Below, piece after piece: positions 1 to 9,798 of a DNA stretch of 64,000 bases; position 1 is the stretch's first letter, and each line of letters begins with the position of its first letter. Position numbers and translations under genes: made by a program. Under the pieces are notes generated by a model that was not told the origin of the DNA, did not search any database, and saw nothing but the letters and a program-made list of their open reading frames with translations. The stretch covers positions 833,088 through 897,087 of the forward strand of contig NZ_WHKF01000001.1 in assembly GCF_009295825.1 (NCBI RefSeq), in the 5' to 3' direction. Origin of the DNA: Marinifilum sp. N1E240. Lineage in GTDB: Bacteria > Bacteroidota > Bacteroidia > Bacteroidales > Marinifilaceae.

Positions 1-780
1 TGGTCCTGCCCCCCAGTTAATATACTTATTAGCTATAGGGTGAGAATACTCCGTATTTGGTCTCGATTTGGCCGACAAATTTACAGCATATTCCAATACA
101 TTTTTATTAATTGGTACTTTTTGTACTAATTTTTGATAGTATGAAATTTTTTCCCCTGAAATTATTTTATTTAAAACAATTTCTTTGCCAGAAGTAGTGT
201 TTTCCACAATTGTAAGCTCATCTTCAGGACTTGGGTAATCCAGGTATATACTAAACATGAAGCGATCTAACTGAGCTTCTGGTAAAGGATAAGTACCTTC
301 TTGTTCGATCGGATTTTGTGTTGCTAGAACGAAAAATGGCTTTTCAATTTCATAATTTTTACCATTAACAGTTACCTTTTTCTCCTGCATAGCTTCCAAT
401 AAAGCAGATTGCGTTTTAGGAGGTGTACGGTTAATCTCGTCAGCAAGAAGGATATTGGCAAATAGCGGTCCTTTTAAAAAGTTGAATTTTCGTTCACTGT
501 TTAAAATTTCTGTACCGATGATATCCGAAGGCATTAAATCAGGTGTAAACTGAATTCTTTGATATTTTAAATCTAAAACCTGAGAAATAGAATTTACAAG
601 TAGTGTTTTTGCTAATCCTGGAACTCCTACCAATAGGCAGTGTCCGTTACTGAAAATTGAAATCAGTACTTTTTTGATGATATCATCCTGACCGTAGATT
701 TTTTTACCAATCTCAGTCATGAGGTTTTGATAATCTTCATACAATGAATTTGCAGCTTCTACTTCTGTTTTAAAATTCAT
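1..780 (-). CDS. MoxR-family AAA+ ATPase (partial, C-terminus cut by window edge)
   Basis: The reading frame is open from an ATG at 778-780 to the left edge, giving 260 residues of a protein that normally has about 320-330. Visible motifs are Walker A GVPGLAKT (residues 52-59), Walker B LLADEINR, the sensor region ATQNPIEQEGTYPLPEAQLDRF around residues 150-170, and a terminal WGAGP resembling the family's GASPR motif. MoxR ATPases are cytoplasmic AAA+ chaperones, often placed next to DUF58 and VWA-domain membrane proteins whose maturation they assist; those partners would lie beyond the left edge. It is the last visible member of the co-directional chaperone cluster, 78 bp downstream of the SurA-like gene. 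The family call is firm; the substrate is unknown. Confidence 0.93.
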   Translation of the reverse strand, partial: MNFKTEVEAANSLYEDYQNLMTEIGKKIYGQDDIIKKVLISIFSNGHCLLVGVPGLAKTLLVNSISQVLDLKYQRIQFTPDLMPSDIIGTEILNSERKFNFLKGPLFANILLADEINRTPPKTQSALLEAMQEKKVTVNGKNYEIEKPFFVLATQNPIEQEGTYPLPEAQLDRFMFSIYLDYPSPEDELTIVENTTSGKEIVLNKIISGEKISYYQKLVQKVPINKNVLEYAVNLSAKSRPNTEYSHPIANKYINWGAGP

Positions 781-858
781 AAGAATGTCAATTTTGTACG
801 TCCTTTAAATAATTAGACACAGCAAAAAGCTGTGTCTGAATTGTAAACTTTCAACCGT

Positions 859-2211
859 TTATTTTTGCCAACCTTTAAATCTAAAATTAGCATTTTTATA
901 GTCGTCGTCGATATGAACGTAAGTATTAGCTTGTTTTTCTTTTATCCACTTATTAAGCACTGATTGCTGTTTTTTCTGAGTTAGCATACCTTCAAATTGG
1001 CTCCAGTCATCAGAAATGTTAGCTGCGTGTGATTTGGTTTCTGATTTAATCTTAATGATTTTATAGGCATCTTTACCACCCGAAACATCTAAGAAAGGGG
1101 CTGAAATTTCGTTAATTTTTAACTTATTTACCTGTTGGCTTATTGCAGGAGGTAAGTTGTCTTTTTCAAATTTTGAAGCTGCGGTGTAGGGATTTACTAA
1201 CAATCCACCGTTGTTCCTGGTATCTTTATCATCAGAGAAGTAAAAAGCTGCTTCATCGAATTCCATTTTTTCTTTGCGAATCAAATCTGCTATACTATCC
1301 AATTGTGCAGTTGCATGTTCTCTTTTTTCTTCATCAATTTTTGGCTTTAACAGGATATGGCGAACATTGATACGTTCTCCTTTTCTATCAATTAACTGAA
1401 TGATATGGAAACCGTATTCAGTTTCAACAATTTTAGAAACCTTATCCGTTTTAAGATTAAATGCCACATTGGCAAACTCAGGAACTAAGTTTGCTCTTGG
1501 AGTATATCCTAACTCTCCACCTCGTTGCGCGGTACCCTTATCTTCTGAATAAAGTACAGCCAATGTAGAAAAATTATCACCATTAAGCACTCTGTCACGA
1601 TATCCTCTTAATTTTTCGCGTATTCTATCTTTTTCGTCATCAGAAATTTTAGGATATTTTACAATTTGCTGAACTTCTAATTCACCTGGAATAATTGGTA
1701 AACTGTCTTTGTTTAACTTGCTGTAAAAGTTACGTACTTCGGCAGGAGTAATGTGAATATCTTTCGTGATTTCAGCCTGCATTTTATCTTTGATCTTTTC
1801 GTTTCGTGTATCGTCACGAAGATCATTTTTCATTTCAAGAATCGTTTTGTTGAAATACTGCTCCAATTTTTCTTTGGTACCAATTCTTTGAATGTACATT
1901 TCCATTTTACGATCCAAATCATTTTCAACTTCCTGATCGGTAACTTCAATACTATCAATTTGAGCTTGCGCAATCATCAACTTTTGAATCAACAAATCTT
2001 CAAAAATTTCTGTTTTTAAATCAACACTTCCTGATGTATAACCCTGTGCCTGCAAACTGATGAATCTTTGTTCAACATCAGATTTGAGCACAACTTGATT
2101 ACCAACCACGGCAATTATTTTATCAACAACATTATCCTGAGCATTTGTGGAAATAACACCCATTAACAATATTGCCAGAACCGTGTAAACTTTTCTAAAA
2201 ATGTAACGCAT
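859..2211 (-). CDS. SurA-like periplasmic peptidyl-prolyl isomerase/chaperone
   Basis: A 450-residue protein with a signal peptide (hydrophobic segment about residues 8-22, cleavage after an NAQ-like site). A SurA_N-type helical region follows, with QVVLKSDVEQRF near residue 40. Two parvulin (PpiC) domains come next: the first at about 175-280, ending in the signature GFHIIQLIDR, the second at about 282-390, opening with NVRHILLKP. Size and order match SurA, which chaperones unfolded outer-membrane proteins through the periplasm and has cis-trans prolyl isomerase domains. It is the third of three successive parvulin-type genes on the minus strand and starts 10 bp after the preceding stop, so co-transcription is likely. 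Equivalence to enterobacterial surA is not proven, so no symbol is given. Confidence 0.9.
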   Translation of the reverse strand: MRYIFRKVYTVLAILLMGVISTNAQDNVVDKIIAVVGNQVVLKSDVEQRFISLQAQGYTSGSVDLKTEIFEDLLIQKLMIAQAQIDSIEVTDQEVENDLDRKMEMYIQRIGTKEKLEQYFNKTILEMKNDLRDDTRNEKIKDKMQAEITKDIHITPAEVRNFYSKLNKDSLPIIPGELEVQQIVKYPKISDDEKDRIREKLRGYRDRVLNGDNFSTLAVLYSEDKGTAQRGGELGYTPRANLVPEFANVAFNLKTDKVSKIVETEYGFHIIQLIDRKGERINVRHILLKPKIDEEKREHATAQLDSIADLIRKEKMEFDEAAFYFSDDKDTRNNGGLLVNPYTAASKFEKDNLPPAISQQVNKLKINEISAPFLDVSGGKDAYKIIKIKSETKSHAANISDDWSQFEGMLTQKKQQSVLNKWIKEKQANTYVHIDDDYKNANFRFKGWQK

Positions 2212-2221
2212 ATTTTATGGT

Positions 2222-3058
2222 TTAATATATTTTGAATTTGTTTTTTGATTCTGCATCCCGATAAATATTTTCTTCGAGATTTCGAATGAACTCTATTTTA
2301 CGCTTATTTATTAAAATCTTTTTAATGTCGTCTCTTACAAAAGGCAGAGGAGCAACAGTATTCTTAAATTCAACTTCTTTTATTTTTGCAAAATAATAGT
2401 GCGTAGAATCTTCTGATTCAATGTGTTTTCTGTGTTTAAGAAGGTTGTCTTCGTTTTTTGAACTCACAGGCATTCTACTCAATAGATCATTTGCATTTAT
2501 CCATTGATCGCTAAAATTATCAAAATTTGTTGCATTCTGAAAGCAGTAGTCTTCCAATTCTTCCCAATCTTCCTCTTTTTGTGATTTATATAGCTTTTGA
2601 ATTTTTTTAAAATCCGGTACTGGTTTAGGAATTTTAATGAACAGAGCTTTTATAATATTTCTGTTTAAAATAAAGTTATTTGAAAATTTACGATAGTAAT
2701 TGTCAATTTGAAAAGAGGTTACAATTGTATCTAGCTTTTGTTCGATTAATTGTTGTTGGTATTTGTGAATAATTAGCGATGATCGATAGTCTTCCACCAT
2801 TTTGCTAACATCCTTATCTTCTTCGCTTAAATTTAATTCTGCTTTTGAAATAATCAATTGTTTTTTTACCCACTGATGAATATAATTGTCCGCAATTAAT
2901 AGGCTATCTTCTTTATTGCTATTGTTAGGCACTATTGCCGAAATTTCACTAAAATAAAGAATATTGTCATTTACTTTTGCTGCAGGCTGATCGTTATCAG
3001 TGTTGTTACAGGCAATAATCCCAGTAAATGCAATTAGTAGTAATAGGTATTTATTCAT
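2222..3058 (-). CDS. Lipoprotein, degenerate SurA/PpiC-like chaperone
   Basis: The chosen start is the ATG at 3056-3058, giving 278 residues beginning MNKYLLLLIAF. An upstream in-frame ATG at 3073 would add five residues inside the previous gene. The N-terminus carries a lipobox ending GIIAC, so it is probably a lipoprotein exported across the inner membrane. The body is helical and charged and resembles SurA N-terminal domains, but I see no complete PpiC signature (no GFHIIQ-type motif). The ATG overlaps the stop of the upstream gene (ATGAATAA), which indicates translational coupling. Lying between two parvulin proteins, it is probably a non-catalytic chaperone partner; that function is inferred from context. 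Confidence 0.75.
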   Translation of the reverse strand: MNKYLLLLIAFTGIIACNNTDNDQPAAKVNDNILYFSEISAIVPNNSNKEDSLLIADNYIHQWVKKQLIISKAELNLSEEDKDVSKMVEDYRSSLIIHKYQQQLIEQKLDTIVTSFQIDNYYRKFSNNFILNRNIIKALFIKIPKPVPDFKKIQKLYKSQKEEDWEELEDYCFQNATNFDNFSDQWINANDLLSRMPVSSKNEDNLLKHRKHIESEDSTHYYFAKIKEVEFKNTVAPLPFVRDDIKKILINKRKIEFIRNLEENIYRDAESKNKFKIY

Positions 3059-4700
3059 TTTTGTTATTTGCAATTTTTAAAAATGTTGACTTTTTAATTG
3101 ATAATGAATAGTTTTTCTTCAATTCATTCAACCAGATTTTTTCCAGTTCCATTCTGTAATCTTTAAGAACATTAGTCTTTATTTCGCTTAAGTCAGCATT
3201 TTTACCATATTTTTCAGAGTTTTGTTTAAAATATAGGGCTAAACCTTTAATGTTTTTCGTCGATTGATCCCATATTTTATATTTTGTAATGAAGTACACC
3301 AATACTCCATCTTCGTATTGTTTTAGTAATGATTTTAATTCAGGATTGTCTTCCTGTAAGCTTTTTTTGTAATGTGCTAAGATACTATTGTTTGTAAAAC
3401 TAACATATAATCGATTGATGTATTCTTTAAAATTTTCATAAATATCCTTCGACGCTTGTTTGCTAAGAAAATCTGCAAAGCTTTCTTGTGAATAGTCTAA
3501 TCCATCTATTGTAAATAAGGGTTGCCATAAATCGGCATAAGCGTAATCAAGAATTGAGTGAAAATTAGCAAGACGTTCTATGTATTCAGTGAATTGATAT
3601 TCCTTTTTAAGTTTTTCGATTAGTTCGTGTTTTGATATTCTTGAGCGATCATCATTGTAAAGTAGAGCAAGCAATTCCTCTTTGCATGTATCAAAAGAAG
3701 AATAATCTTTTTTGTCTAATAGTTGAATGATATGGTAGCCAAATTCCGTTTTGATAGGCTTACTATATTCATTTTTCATTTTAAGCTGAAAGGCAGCTTT
3801 TTCTATTTTTTTATGAGTCTCAAATTGTCCAAACCAAGGAAGTTCTCCTTTATTTTTTTTGGAGGTGATATCATTAGAATATTTGTGAATTAATTGGGGA
3901 AAATCTTCTCCTTTTAACAATTGCAAATAAATTGAATCAGCCTTTTTTTTAAGTTCCTCGGATTTAGAATTCTTGCTGAATTCTAGCATCAAATGGCGAA
4001 CTTTTAACTTTCCAGGGTTCTTAATTTTATCCAAGTGTTGAATGATATGGTACCCGTACTTTGTTCTTACAGGTTTCGAAAATTCTCCTTTAGGAGTATT
4101 GTAAACCGAAGATTCGAATGGATAGTCCATGTCAAACGTTGTGAAATATCCTGTTTCACCATCGTTTTTCCTTACTGAAAGATCGTCGGAATGCTGATCG
4201 GCGAGTTTGTTGAATTCTTTCCCTTTTTTTAGTGATTTATAAATACTTTTAGCTTCGTTGTATGCCTCCAATGTGTCTTTTGGAGTGGCGTGACCTTCAA
4301 TTTTAACTAAAATGTGCCTTGCTTTTACAAAATGTTGAATTCTATTAAAGGTTTCTTGTAGTAGTTCCGGAGTGATATTAACAGGATATAGATAGCTATC
4401 GTAAGCTTGATTTTTATATGATTCCAATTCGAGTTGAACTTCTGGAATTGTATCAATTTGTAGCTTGTGTGCCTCCAGTGCTTTAACATGAAATTCAATA
4501 TATAAATTTAATGCTTCATCAATTGGAGGAATATTGTGATGTTCATCAAGGAGTTTGCCGTTTTGATATAGCTTGATGAAGGTTTTTGAAGGGAAAGGAA
4601 TATTGTTTAATGTAAAAAGGGTATCTGAATTAACCGATTGTCCATTTCCTAATAATGAGCAACACAAAAGAATTATCAGATATAAAAGACCTTTTCTCAT
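3051..4700 (-). CDS. Periplasmic peptidyl-prolyl isomerase with two PpiC domains
   Basis: A 549-residue exported protein with an N-terminal signal segment (RKGLLYLIILLCCSLLGNGQ). Two parvulin domains are visible. The first, about 115-225, runs from KARHILVKIEG to GYHIIQHLDK. The second, about 228-332, runs from KVRHLMLEFSK to GYHIIQLLDK. A long helical C-terminal half of about 210 residues has no recognised domain. It heads the three-gene parvulin group and overlaps the next gene. The guaB gene lies 82 bp upstream with a terminator between, so the group probably has its own promoter or depends on readthrough. The likely role is folding of outer-membrane or secreted proteins. Confidence 0.88.
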   Translation of the reverse strand: MRKGLLYLIILLCCSLLGNGQSVNSDTLFTLNNIPFPSKTFIKLYQNGKLLDEHHNIPPIDEALNLYIEFHVKALEAHKLQIDTIPEVQLELESYKNQAYDSYLYPVNITPELLQETFNRIQHFVKARHILVKIEGHATPKDTLEAYNEAKSIYKSLKKGKEFNKLADQHSDDLSVRKNDGETGYFTTFDMDYPFESSVYNTPKGEFSKPVRTKYGYHIIQHLDKIKNPGKLKVRHLMLEFSKNSKSEELKKKADSIYLQLLKGEDFPQLIHKYSNDITSKKNKGELPWFGQFETHKKIEKAAFQLKMKNEYSKPIKTEFGYHIIQLLDKKDYSSFDTCKEELLALLYNDDRSRISKHELIEKLKKEYQFTEYIERLANFHSILDYAYADLWQPLFTIDGLDYSQESFADFLSKQASKDIYENFKEYINRLYVSFTNNSILAHYKKSLQEDNPELKSLLKQYEDGVLVYFITKYKIWDQSTKNIKGLALYFKQNSEKYGKNADLSEIKTNVLKDYRMELEKIWLNELKKNYSLSIKKSTFLKIANNKNE

Positions 4701-4731
4701 TCAACGGTATTAAATAAAATGCAATGATCTT

Positions 4732-4764
4732 AAAAAAAAAGGTAACCCGAAAATACGGGTTACC
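4732..4764 (-). terminator. Intrinsic terminator after guaB
   Basis: A 9-bp perfect stem (GGTAACCCG at 4741-4749 with CGGGTTACC at 4756-4764) and a 6-nt loop are followed on the minus strand by a run of U (plus-strand A at 4732-4740). It sits just past the guaB stop and before the parvulin genes. Confidence 0.85.
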
Positions 4765-4782
4765 TGAAAATATTAGATGTAA

Positions 4783-6252
4783 TTATCTACTATAGTTTGG
4801 AGCTTCACGAGTAATTGCAACATCGTGAGGATGACTTTCAGCCATACCTGAAGCAGTAATTTTTACAAATTTGGCATTGTGTAATTGTTCGATATTAGCC
4901 GAACCACAATAGCCCATACCTGCTCTTAATCCACCAATTAACTGGTAAATTACTTCGTAAAGAGTACCTTTATATGGGACTCTTGCAACAATTCCTTCAG
5001 GAACTAATTTTTTGATATCATCTTCAGCATCTTGGAAGTAACGATCTTTTGAACCTTGTTGCATCGCTTCAACAGAACCCATACCTCGGTATGATTTGAA
5101 CTTACGACCATTGTAAATGATAGTTTCTCCTGGAGATTCCTCAACACCCGCAAGTAATGATCCAGCCATAATACTGTCAGCACCAGCTGCAATAGCTTTT
5201 ACAATATCACCAGAGTAACGAAGACCACCATCAGCAATTACTGGAACACCTGTTCCTTTTAATGCTTTTGAAACTTCATAAATAGCGCTCAACTGAGGAA
5301 CACCAACACCAGCAATAACACGAGTGGTACAAATTGATCCCGGTCCGATACCTACTTTAACACCATCAGCACCAGCTTCAACTAACATTAAAGCAGCTTC
5401 AGGAGTAGCAATGTTACCAACAATAAATTGCATGTCAGGAAACATTTTCTTAGCAGTTTTTAAAACCTGAACCACACCTTTCGAATGACCGTGAGCTGTA
5501 TCGATGATAATTGCATCTGCACTTGCTTGAACCAAAGCTTCAATTCTTTCTAGAGTATCTCCAGCAACACCAACAGCAGCAGCTACACGAAGTCTACCTT
5601 TTTCATCTTTACAAGCCAATGGTTTGTCTTTAGCCTTGGTAATGTCTTTGTATGTAACCAAGCCAATTAATTTGTTTTTTGAATCAACAACAGGAAGTTT
5701 TTCAATTTTATAAGCTTGAAGAATTTCCGCTGCTTTTTCCAGGTCTGTAGAATCAGAAGTGGTAACAATGTTTTCACTTGTCATTACCTCTGAAATAGGA
5801 CGATCCATATCCAGTTCGAAACGCAAATCACGATTGGTAACAATACCCAAAAGAGATTTATCATTGTCAACAACTGGAATGCCACCAATTTTAAATTCCT
5901 TCATCAATGCAAGCGCATCTTGCACTGTTTTGTACGGAGCAATTGTAATTGGATCGTAAATCATACCATTCTCAGCTCTTTTAACAGTTAAAACCTGTTT
6001 AGCCTGAGATTTAATACTCATGTTCTTGTGAATTACACCAATACCACCTTCACGAGCAATTGAAATTGCAAGAGCCGATTCAGTAACAGTATCCATCGCA
6101 GCAGATACCATTGGAGCGTTAAGCGTAATTGAACGAGAGAATTTTGTTTTTAAACTCACGTCTCGTGGAAGTACTTCAGAATAAGAAGGAACCAAAAGAA
6201 CGTCATCAAACGTTAGACCGTCAGAAATAATTTTATCAGATACGAATGACAT
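4783..6252 (-). CDS. guaB: Inosine-5'-monophosphate dehydrogenase
   Basis: A 489-residue protein, the usual length for bacterial IMPDH. It oxidises IMP to XMP with NAD+, the committed step of guanine nucleotide synthesis. Visible features are the N-terminal barrel start [10 protein letters not shown]; two CBS domains inserted at about 95-205 (including [22 protein letters not shown] and [20 protein letters not shown]); the catalytic loop [18 protein letters not shown] with its active-site cysteine; and the flap region around [10 protein letters not shown]. The ATG at 6250-6252 follows an A/T-rich leader. A strong terminator directly follows, so guaB is probably monocistronic. Confidence 0.97.
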   Translation of the reverse strand: MSFVSDKIISDGLTFDDVLLVPSYSEVLPRDVSLKTKFSRSITLNAPMVSAAMDTVTESALAISIAREGGIGVIHKNMSIKSQAKQVLTVKRAENGMIYDPITIAPYKTVQDALALMKEFKIGGIPVVDNDKSLLGIVTNRDLRFELDMDRPISEVMTSENIVTTSDSTDLEKAAEILQAYKIEKLPVVDSKNKLIGLVTYKDITKAKDKPLACKDEKGRLRVAAAVGVAGDTLERIEALVQASADAIIIDTAHGHSKGVVQVLKTAKKMFPDMQFIVGNIATPEAALMLVEAGADGVKVGIGPGSICTTRVIAGVGVPQLSAIYEVSKALKGTGVPVIADGGLRYSGDIVKAIAAGADSIMAGSLLAGVEESPGETIIYNGRKFKSYRGMGSVEAMQQGSKDRYFQDAEDDIKKLVPEGIVARVPYKGTLYEVIYQLIGGLRAGMGYCGSANIEQLHNAKFVKITASGMAESHPHDVAITREAPNYSR

Positions 6253-6431
6253 TATGCAATAATTTTAGATTTAAATTGCATGCGAAATTACAAAAAAATA
6301 GCGGAATAGAACTTTATTAAAATTCTAAAAAGTGTTAATTACGCATTTCCTTATAAAAGTTACTATTTTTAATTTGTTTTTTGTCTGTCATAAATATCAA
6401 TTTTAAGTCAAATTCATTGTCTGATAATAAT

Positions 6432-8339
6432 ATGGATCGTTTTAACGAGATTCTAAAAAAATATTGGGGGTATTCTGAGTTTAGACCTTTGCAGGATGAG
6501 ATTATTAAATCTGTTTCTGAAGGGAAAGATACATTAGGATTAATGCCAACAGGAGGAGGTAAATCTCTTACTTTTCAGGTTCCAACTATGGCAACCGAAG
6601 GGATTTGTATTGTGGTTTCGCCTCTGATTGCTTTAATGAAGGATCAGGTTCTTAATTTAAAAGAAAAAGGAATAAAGGCGGAATTGTTATATTCTGGTCT
6701 TAGCAGTAAAGAAATTCAGATCATTCTTGACAAATGTTTGTTTGGAAATGTGAAATTTCTGTACATATCTCCGGAGAGAATTGGTTCTGATTTGTTTCGA
6801 AAAAAGGCAGTTCAGATGAATGTCTGTCTCATCGCAGTTGATGAATCGCACTGTATTTCGCAATGGGGATATGATTTTAGACCATCCTATTTAAAAATAG
6901 CAGAATTAAGAGAATTACTTCCTGATGTTCCAATTTTGGCATTAACAGCAACAGCAACCACTGATGTAGTAGATGATATTCAGGAAAGATTGGGTTTTTC
7001 TGAGAAAAATGTCTTTCGTAAGAGTTTTGAGCGTAAGAATTTGATTTATCTGGTTCGTGAAACCGAAGATAAAAACAGATATCTTTTAAAAATATTAAGC
7101 AAGCAAAAAGGAAGTTCGGTTGTATATGTTCGCAGCAGGAAAAAATGCAAAGAGATTGCAGAATTCTTAAAGAACAATAGAATTAAAGCGGAATTTTATC
7201 ATGCGGGATTGCGAAATGAGGTAAAAGATTTTAGACAGGAGCGCTGGCGAAAAGGCACAGTTCAGGTTATGGTTGCCACCAATGCTTTTGGAATGGGAAT
7301 TGATAAAGCTGATGTAAGAACAGTTGTACACATGGACTTACCCGATTCTTTGGAAGCCTATTTTCAGGAAGCGGGTAGAGCTGGAAGAGATGGTAAAAAG
7401 GCATTTGCTGTTCTTTTGTATTCGAATCCGGATAGAGTTCAACTTTTAAAGAGAATAACGACTGCTTTCCCTAAAAAGGAAATGATAATTCGGGTTTATC
7501 AGGCTTTAGGGAATTTTTTACAAGTTGCCGAAGGAGCAGGAAAAGATGCTGTTTTTGATTTTGACTTAGGCTTATTTTGTCAGAACTTTAAATTTAATGT
7601 GCTACAGGCATTCAATGCATTAAAGATATTGCAGCGTGCTGGTTATCTAGAGTTAACTGATGATTTGGAACATGAATCCAGAATTCACTTTGTAGTTCAT
7701 AGAGATGAGTTGTATAAGTTTCAGGTGAACAATAAGGATTTTGATGCCTTTATAAAACTATTGCTGCGGTCTTTTACAGGTTTATTTACTGATTATGTGC
7801 CTATCAATTTTGATTCGTTGGCAAGTAGAACAAAAATTAAAAAGGAACTGATAATTGAATATCTTAAAGAATTGTCTCGTCACAAAATCATCAATTATAT
7901 TCCTCGAAAAAAGACACCTTTTATAATATTTACACAAGAGCGATTGCCAACCAATTTTATAAAGATTACAAAGGATGTTTACGATAAGCGGAAAGATAAT
8001 CTTGAAAAAAAGATACATTCGGTAATCCATTATGCCGAAACGGAAAATATTTGCAGATCAAAATTTTTATTAGAGTATTTCGGACAAGGACAAGCTCCTG
8101 AATGTGGTAAGTGCGATATCTGTAAATCGAAAGAGGATGAAGGATTGAAAAAAGAGGAGTTTAAGGCAATTTATAATGATATAATTAAACTGATAGATAA
8201 AAAGAGTGTTGAAGTGAATGAGATTGTAAAAGCACTATCCTATCCAGATGATAAAGTTTTGGAAGTGATTCGCTTTTTAAAGGATAACGAAGAAGTTGAA
8301 AGTGTAGATGGCAATCAAATAAAATGGATTCATTCCTGA
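6432..8339 (+). CDS. recQ: ATP-dependent DNA helicase RecQ, short form without HRDC
   Basis: The start chosen is the ATG at 6432 (635 residues). An upstream TTG at 6381 would extend the frame by 17 non-conserved residues. RecQ unwinds DNA 3' to 5' in recombination and fork repair. Motifs in order: FRPLQDEII, Walker A MPTGGGKSLTFQ, DESHCISQWG (DExH box), ALTATAT, the helicase-C motif ATNAFGMGIDKADVRTV and QEAGRAGRDG. A RecQ zinc site follows (CRSKFLLEYF then CGKCDICK). The C-terminus holds a winged-helix-like segment but no HRDC domain. A second, longer RecQ lies at 39774. It is divergent from guaB, so promoters for both lie in the 6253-6431 gap. Confidence 0.93.
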   Translation: MDRFNEILKKYWGYSEFRPLQDEIIKSVSEGKDTLGLMPTGGGKSLTFQVPTMATEGICIVVSPLIALMKDQVLNLKEKGIKAELLYSGLSSKEIQIILDKCLFGNVKFLYISPERIGSDLFRKKAVQMNVCLIAVDESHCISQWGYDFRPSYLKIAELRELLPDVPILALTATATTDVVDDIQERLGFSEKNVFRKSFERKNLIYLVRETEDKNRYLLKILSKQKGSSVVYVRSRKKCKEIAEFLKNNRIKAEFYHAGLRNEVKDFRQERWRKGTVQVMVATNAFGMGIDKADVRTVVHMDLPDSLEAYFQEAGRAGRDGKKAFAVLLYSNPDRVQLLKRITTAFPKKEMIIRVYQALGNFLQVAEGAGKDAVFDFDLGLFCQNFKFNVLQAFNALKILQRAGYLELTDDLEHESRIHFVVHRDELYKFQVNNKDFDAFIKLLLRSFTGLFTDYVPINFDSLASRTKIKKELIIEYLKELSRHKIINYIPRKKTPFIIFTQERLPTNFIKITKDVYDKRKDNLEKKIHSVIHYAETENICRSKFLLEYFGQGQAPECGKCDICKSKEDEGLKKEEFKAIYNDIIKLIDKKSVEVNEIVKALSYPDDKVLEVIRFLKDNEEVESVDGNQIKWIHS

Positions 8340-8413
8340 TGTAAAAGTAAGTGATAGTGAGATGGTTTTTGTTGAATTCCGGCGTGTCAGCTCTTATATT
8401 CATAAAATCTTGT

Positions 8414-8421
8414 TACTTTTG
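8414..8421 (+). promoter_or_regulatory. Candidate -7 promoter element for the DUF5063 gene
   Basis: TACTTTTG matches the Bacteroidota -7 consensus TAnnTTTG exactly and ends 23 nt before the ATG at 8445. No clear TTTG -33 element is visible upstream, so this is tentative. Confidence 0.35.
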
Positions 8422-8444
8422 CAAGGTTATAGGAAAACATAGAG

Positions 8445-9071
8445 ATGGAAGATAAATTTGAACACGTAGTATATTCTAAAAATGTAATTGAGTTTGTAAC
8501 GGTAGCAAATGAGTTTTGTTTGTTGGTCGAAAATTCTGCTAAAGTTGAAAAGCTGGAGTTTGTTGAAACGGCTCAAAAAATATTACCATTATTATATCTT
8601 AAGGCAAGTATGTTGCCTAAAAATGAGGTCGAGCTAGACGAGGAAGTTGAAAAGTTTGTAACCGAATCCGATTGGGAGTTTATTCATTCATCAGTAAAAA
8701 CAAGAATGGGAGCTCACAATGAATTTTTAGAAGTGTTCGAAGATGATATGGAGTACAGCGATACACCATTGGTTTCTTCTATTTCTGAAAATTTTGCCGA
8801 TATTTATCAGGATCTTAAGGATTTTATAACATCCTATAAAATAGGAACACTTGAAGTGATGAACGATTCACTTTGGGATTTAAACAACCATTTTTATCAA
8901 TATTGGGGACAAAAATTAGTGAATACACTTAGATCGATTCACCGATTGGTTGCCGACAAGGAGAGTTTAAGAGATGATGATAATATCTCTGCCTCAAATG
9001 TAGATAATATTGACATGAGTGGATCTATTTTCTCGCAGCGTCAGAGAGAATGGGGTGAGGAGAATGAGTAA
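8445..9071 (+). CDS. DUF5063 domain-containing protein
   Basis: A 208-residue, strongly acidic, all-helical cytoplasmic protein with no signal peptide. The sequence pattern (KNVIEFVTVANEFCLLVE near the start, LWDLNNHFYQYWGQKLVNTL near residue 150) matches the DUF5063 family of Bacteroidota, whose function is unknown. It is followed after 40 bp by a DEDDy 3'-5' exonuclease gene. I know this pairing as common in the phylum, which suggests a shared role in nucleic-acid metabolism; that is inference. The ATG at 8445 sits 23 nt after a TAnnTTTG box. Confidence 0.8.
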   Translation: MEDKFEHVVYSKNVIEFVTVANEFCLLVENSAKVEKLEFVETAQKILPLLYLKASMLPKNEVELDEEVEKFVTESDWEFIHSSVKTRMGAHNEFLEVFEDDMEYSDTPLVSSISENFADIYQDLKDFITSYKIGTLEVMNDSLWDLNNHFYQYWGQKLVNTLRSIHRLVADKESLRDDDNISASNVDNIDMSGSIFSQRQREWGEENE

Positions 9072-9111
9072 TCAAGGGAATAGACAAATTTCCCAAGAAA
9101 AAGAGTTATAA

Positions 9112-9702
9112 ATGTTGCCATTTCAAAAATCAATTACGAGCGAAGAAGCGAATAAAATGCCACTAAAGGCTTTCGAAGGTGAAATTATATTGATTGATCA
9201 ATATGAAGATCTGATGGAGGCAGTGCAATACTTAAAAAAGTATGATATACTTGGTTTCGATACAGAAACCCGACCGTCCTTTAAGAAAGGGAAGGTAAAC
9301 GATGTTGCATTATTGCAGTTGGCTGCAAATTCAAAAACTTTTCTTTTTAGAATTAATAAGATTGGTCTTCCCTCTGAATTGACGGATTTACTAAAAGATC
9401 CGGAAATTATGAAAGTTGGCGCAGCTATAAAAGATGATATTCGTGGCTTGCAAAAGCTGAACGATTTTGATGCCAATGGATTTCTAGAATTACAAGATTA
9501 CGTTTCAAACTTTGGAATTGAGAGTTTTTCATTAAAGAAATTATCAGCCATAGTTTTAAATTTCAGAATTTCTAAACGTCAGCAAGTATCCAATTGGGAA
9601 GCTTCAGAATTGAGCCCGGGACAATTGAGATATGCTGCTACCGATGCGTGGGTTTCTTTAAAGATTTTTGAAAAATTGAAGGCTTCAAAATCAGAAGAGT
9701 AG
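9112..9702 (+). CDS. 3'-5' exonuclease, RNase D/WRN-exonuclease type (DEDDy)
   Basis: A 196-residue single-domain exonuclease. The acidic catalytic set is visible: ExoI LGFDTETRPSF (D and E, near residue 48), ExoII VGAAIKDDIRGLQ (D, near 106), and ExoIII YAATDAWVSLKIFE (Y and D, near 178). These residues bind two metal ions that cleave 3' terminal nucleotides from DNA or RNA. There is no HRDC domain, unlike RNase D proper, so it is closer to the stand-alone WRN-like exonucleases. It lies 40 bp downstream of the DUF5063 gene and is probably co-transcribed with it. The natural substrate cannot be told from sequence. Confidence 0.88.
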   Translation: MLPFQKSITSEEANKMPLKAFEGEIILIDQYEDLMEAVQYLKKYDILGFDTETRPSFKKGKVNDVALLQLAANSKTFLFRINKIGLPSELTDLLKDPEIMKVGAAIKDDIRGLQKLNDFDANGFLELQDYVSNFGIESFSLKKLSAIVLNFRISKRQQVSNWEASELSPGQLRYAATDAWVSLKIFEKLKASKSEE

Positions 9703-9798
9703 AATCGAAGTAAATTCCTATAGTAAAAAGGGGATTCGAATTAATGAAATGCAATTTTCTTTGTATTTCAACTTGATCAGAATAAAATACATTACCAC

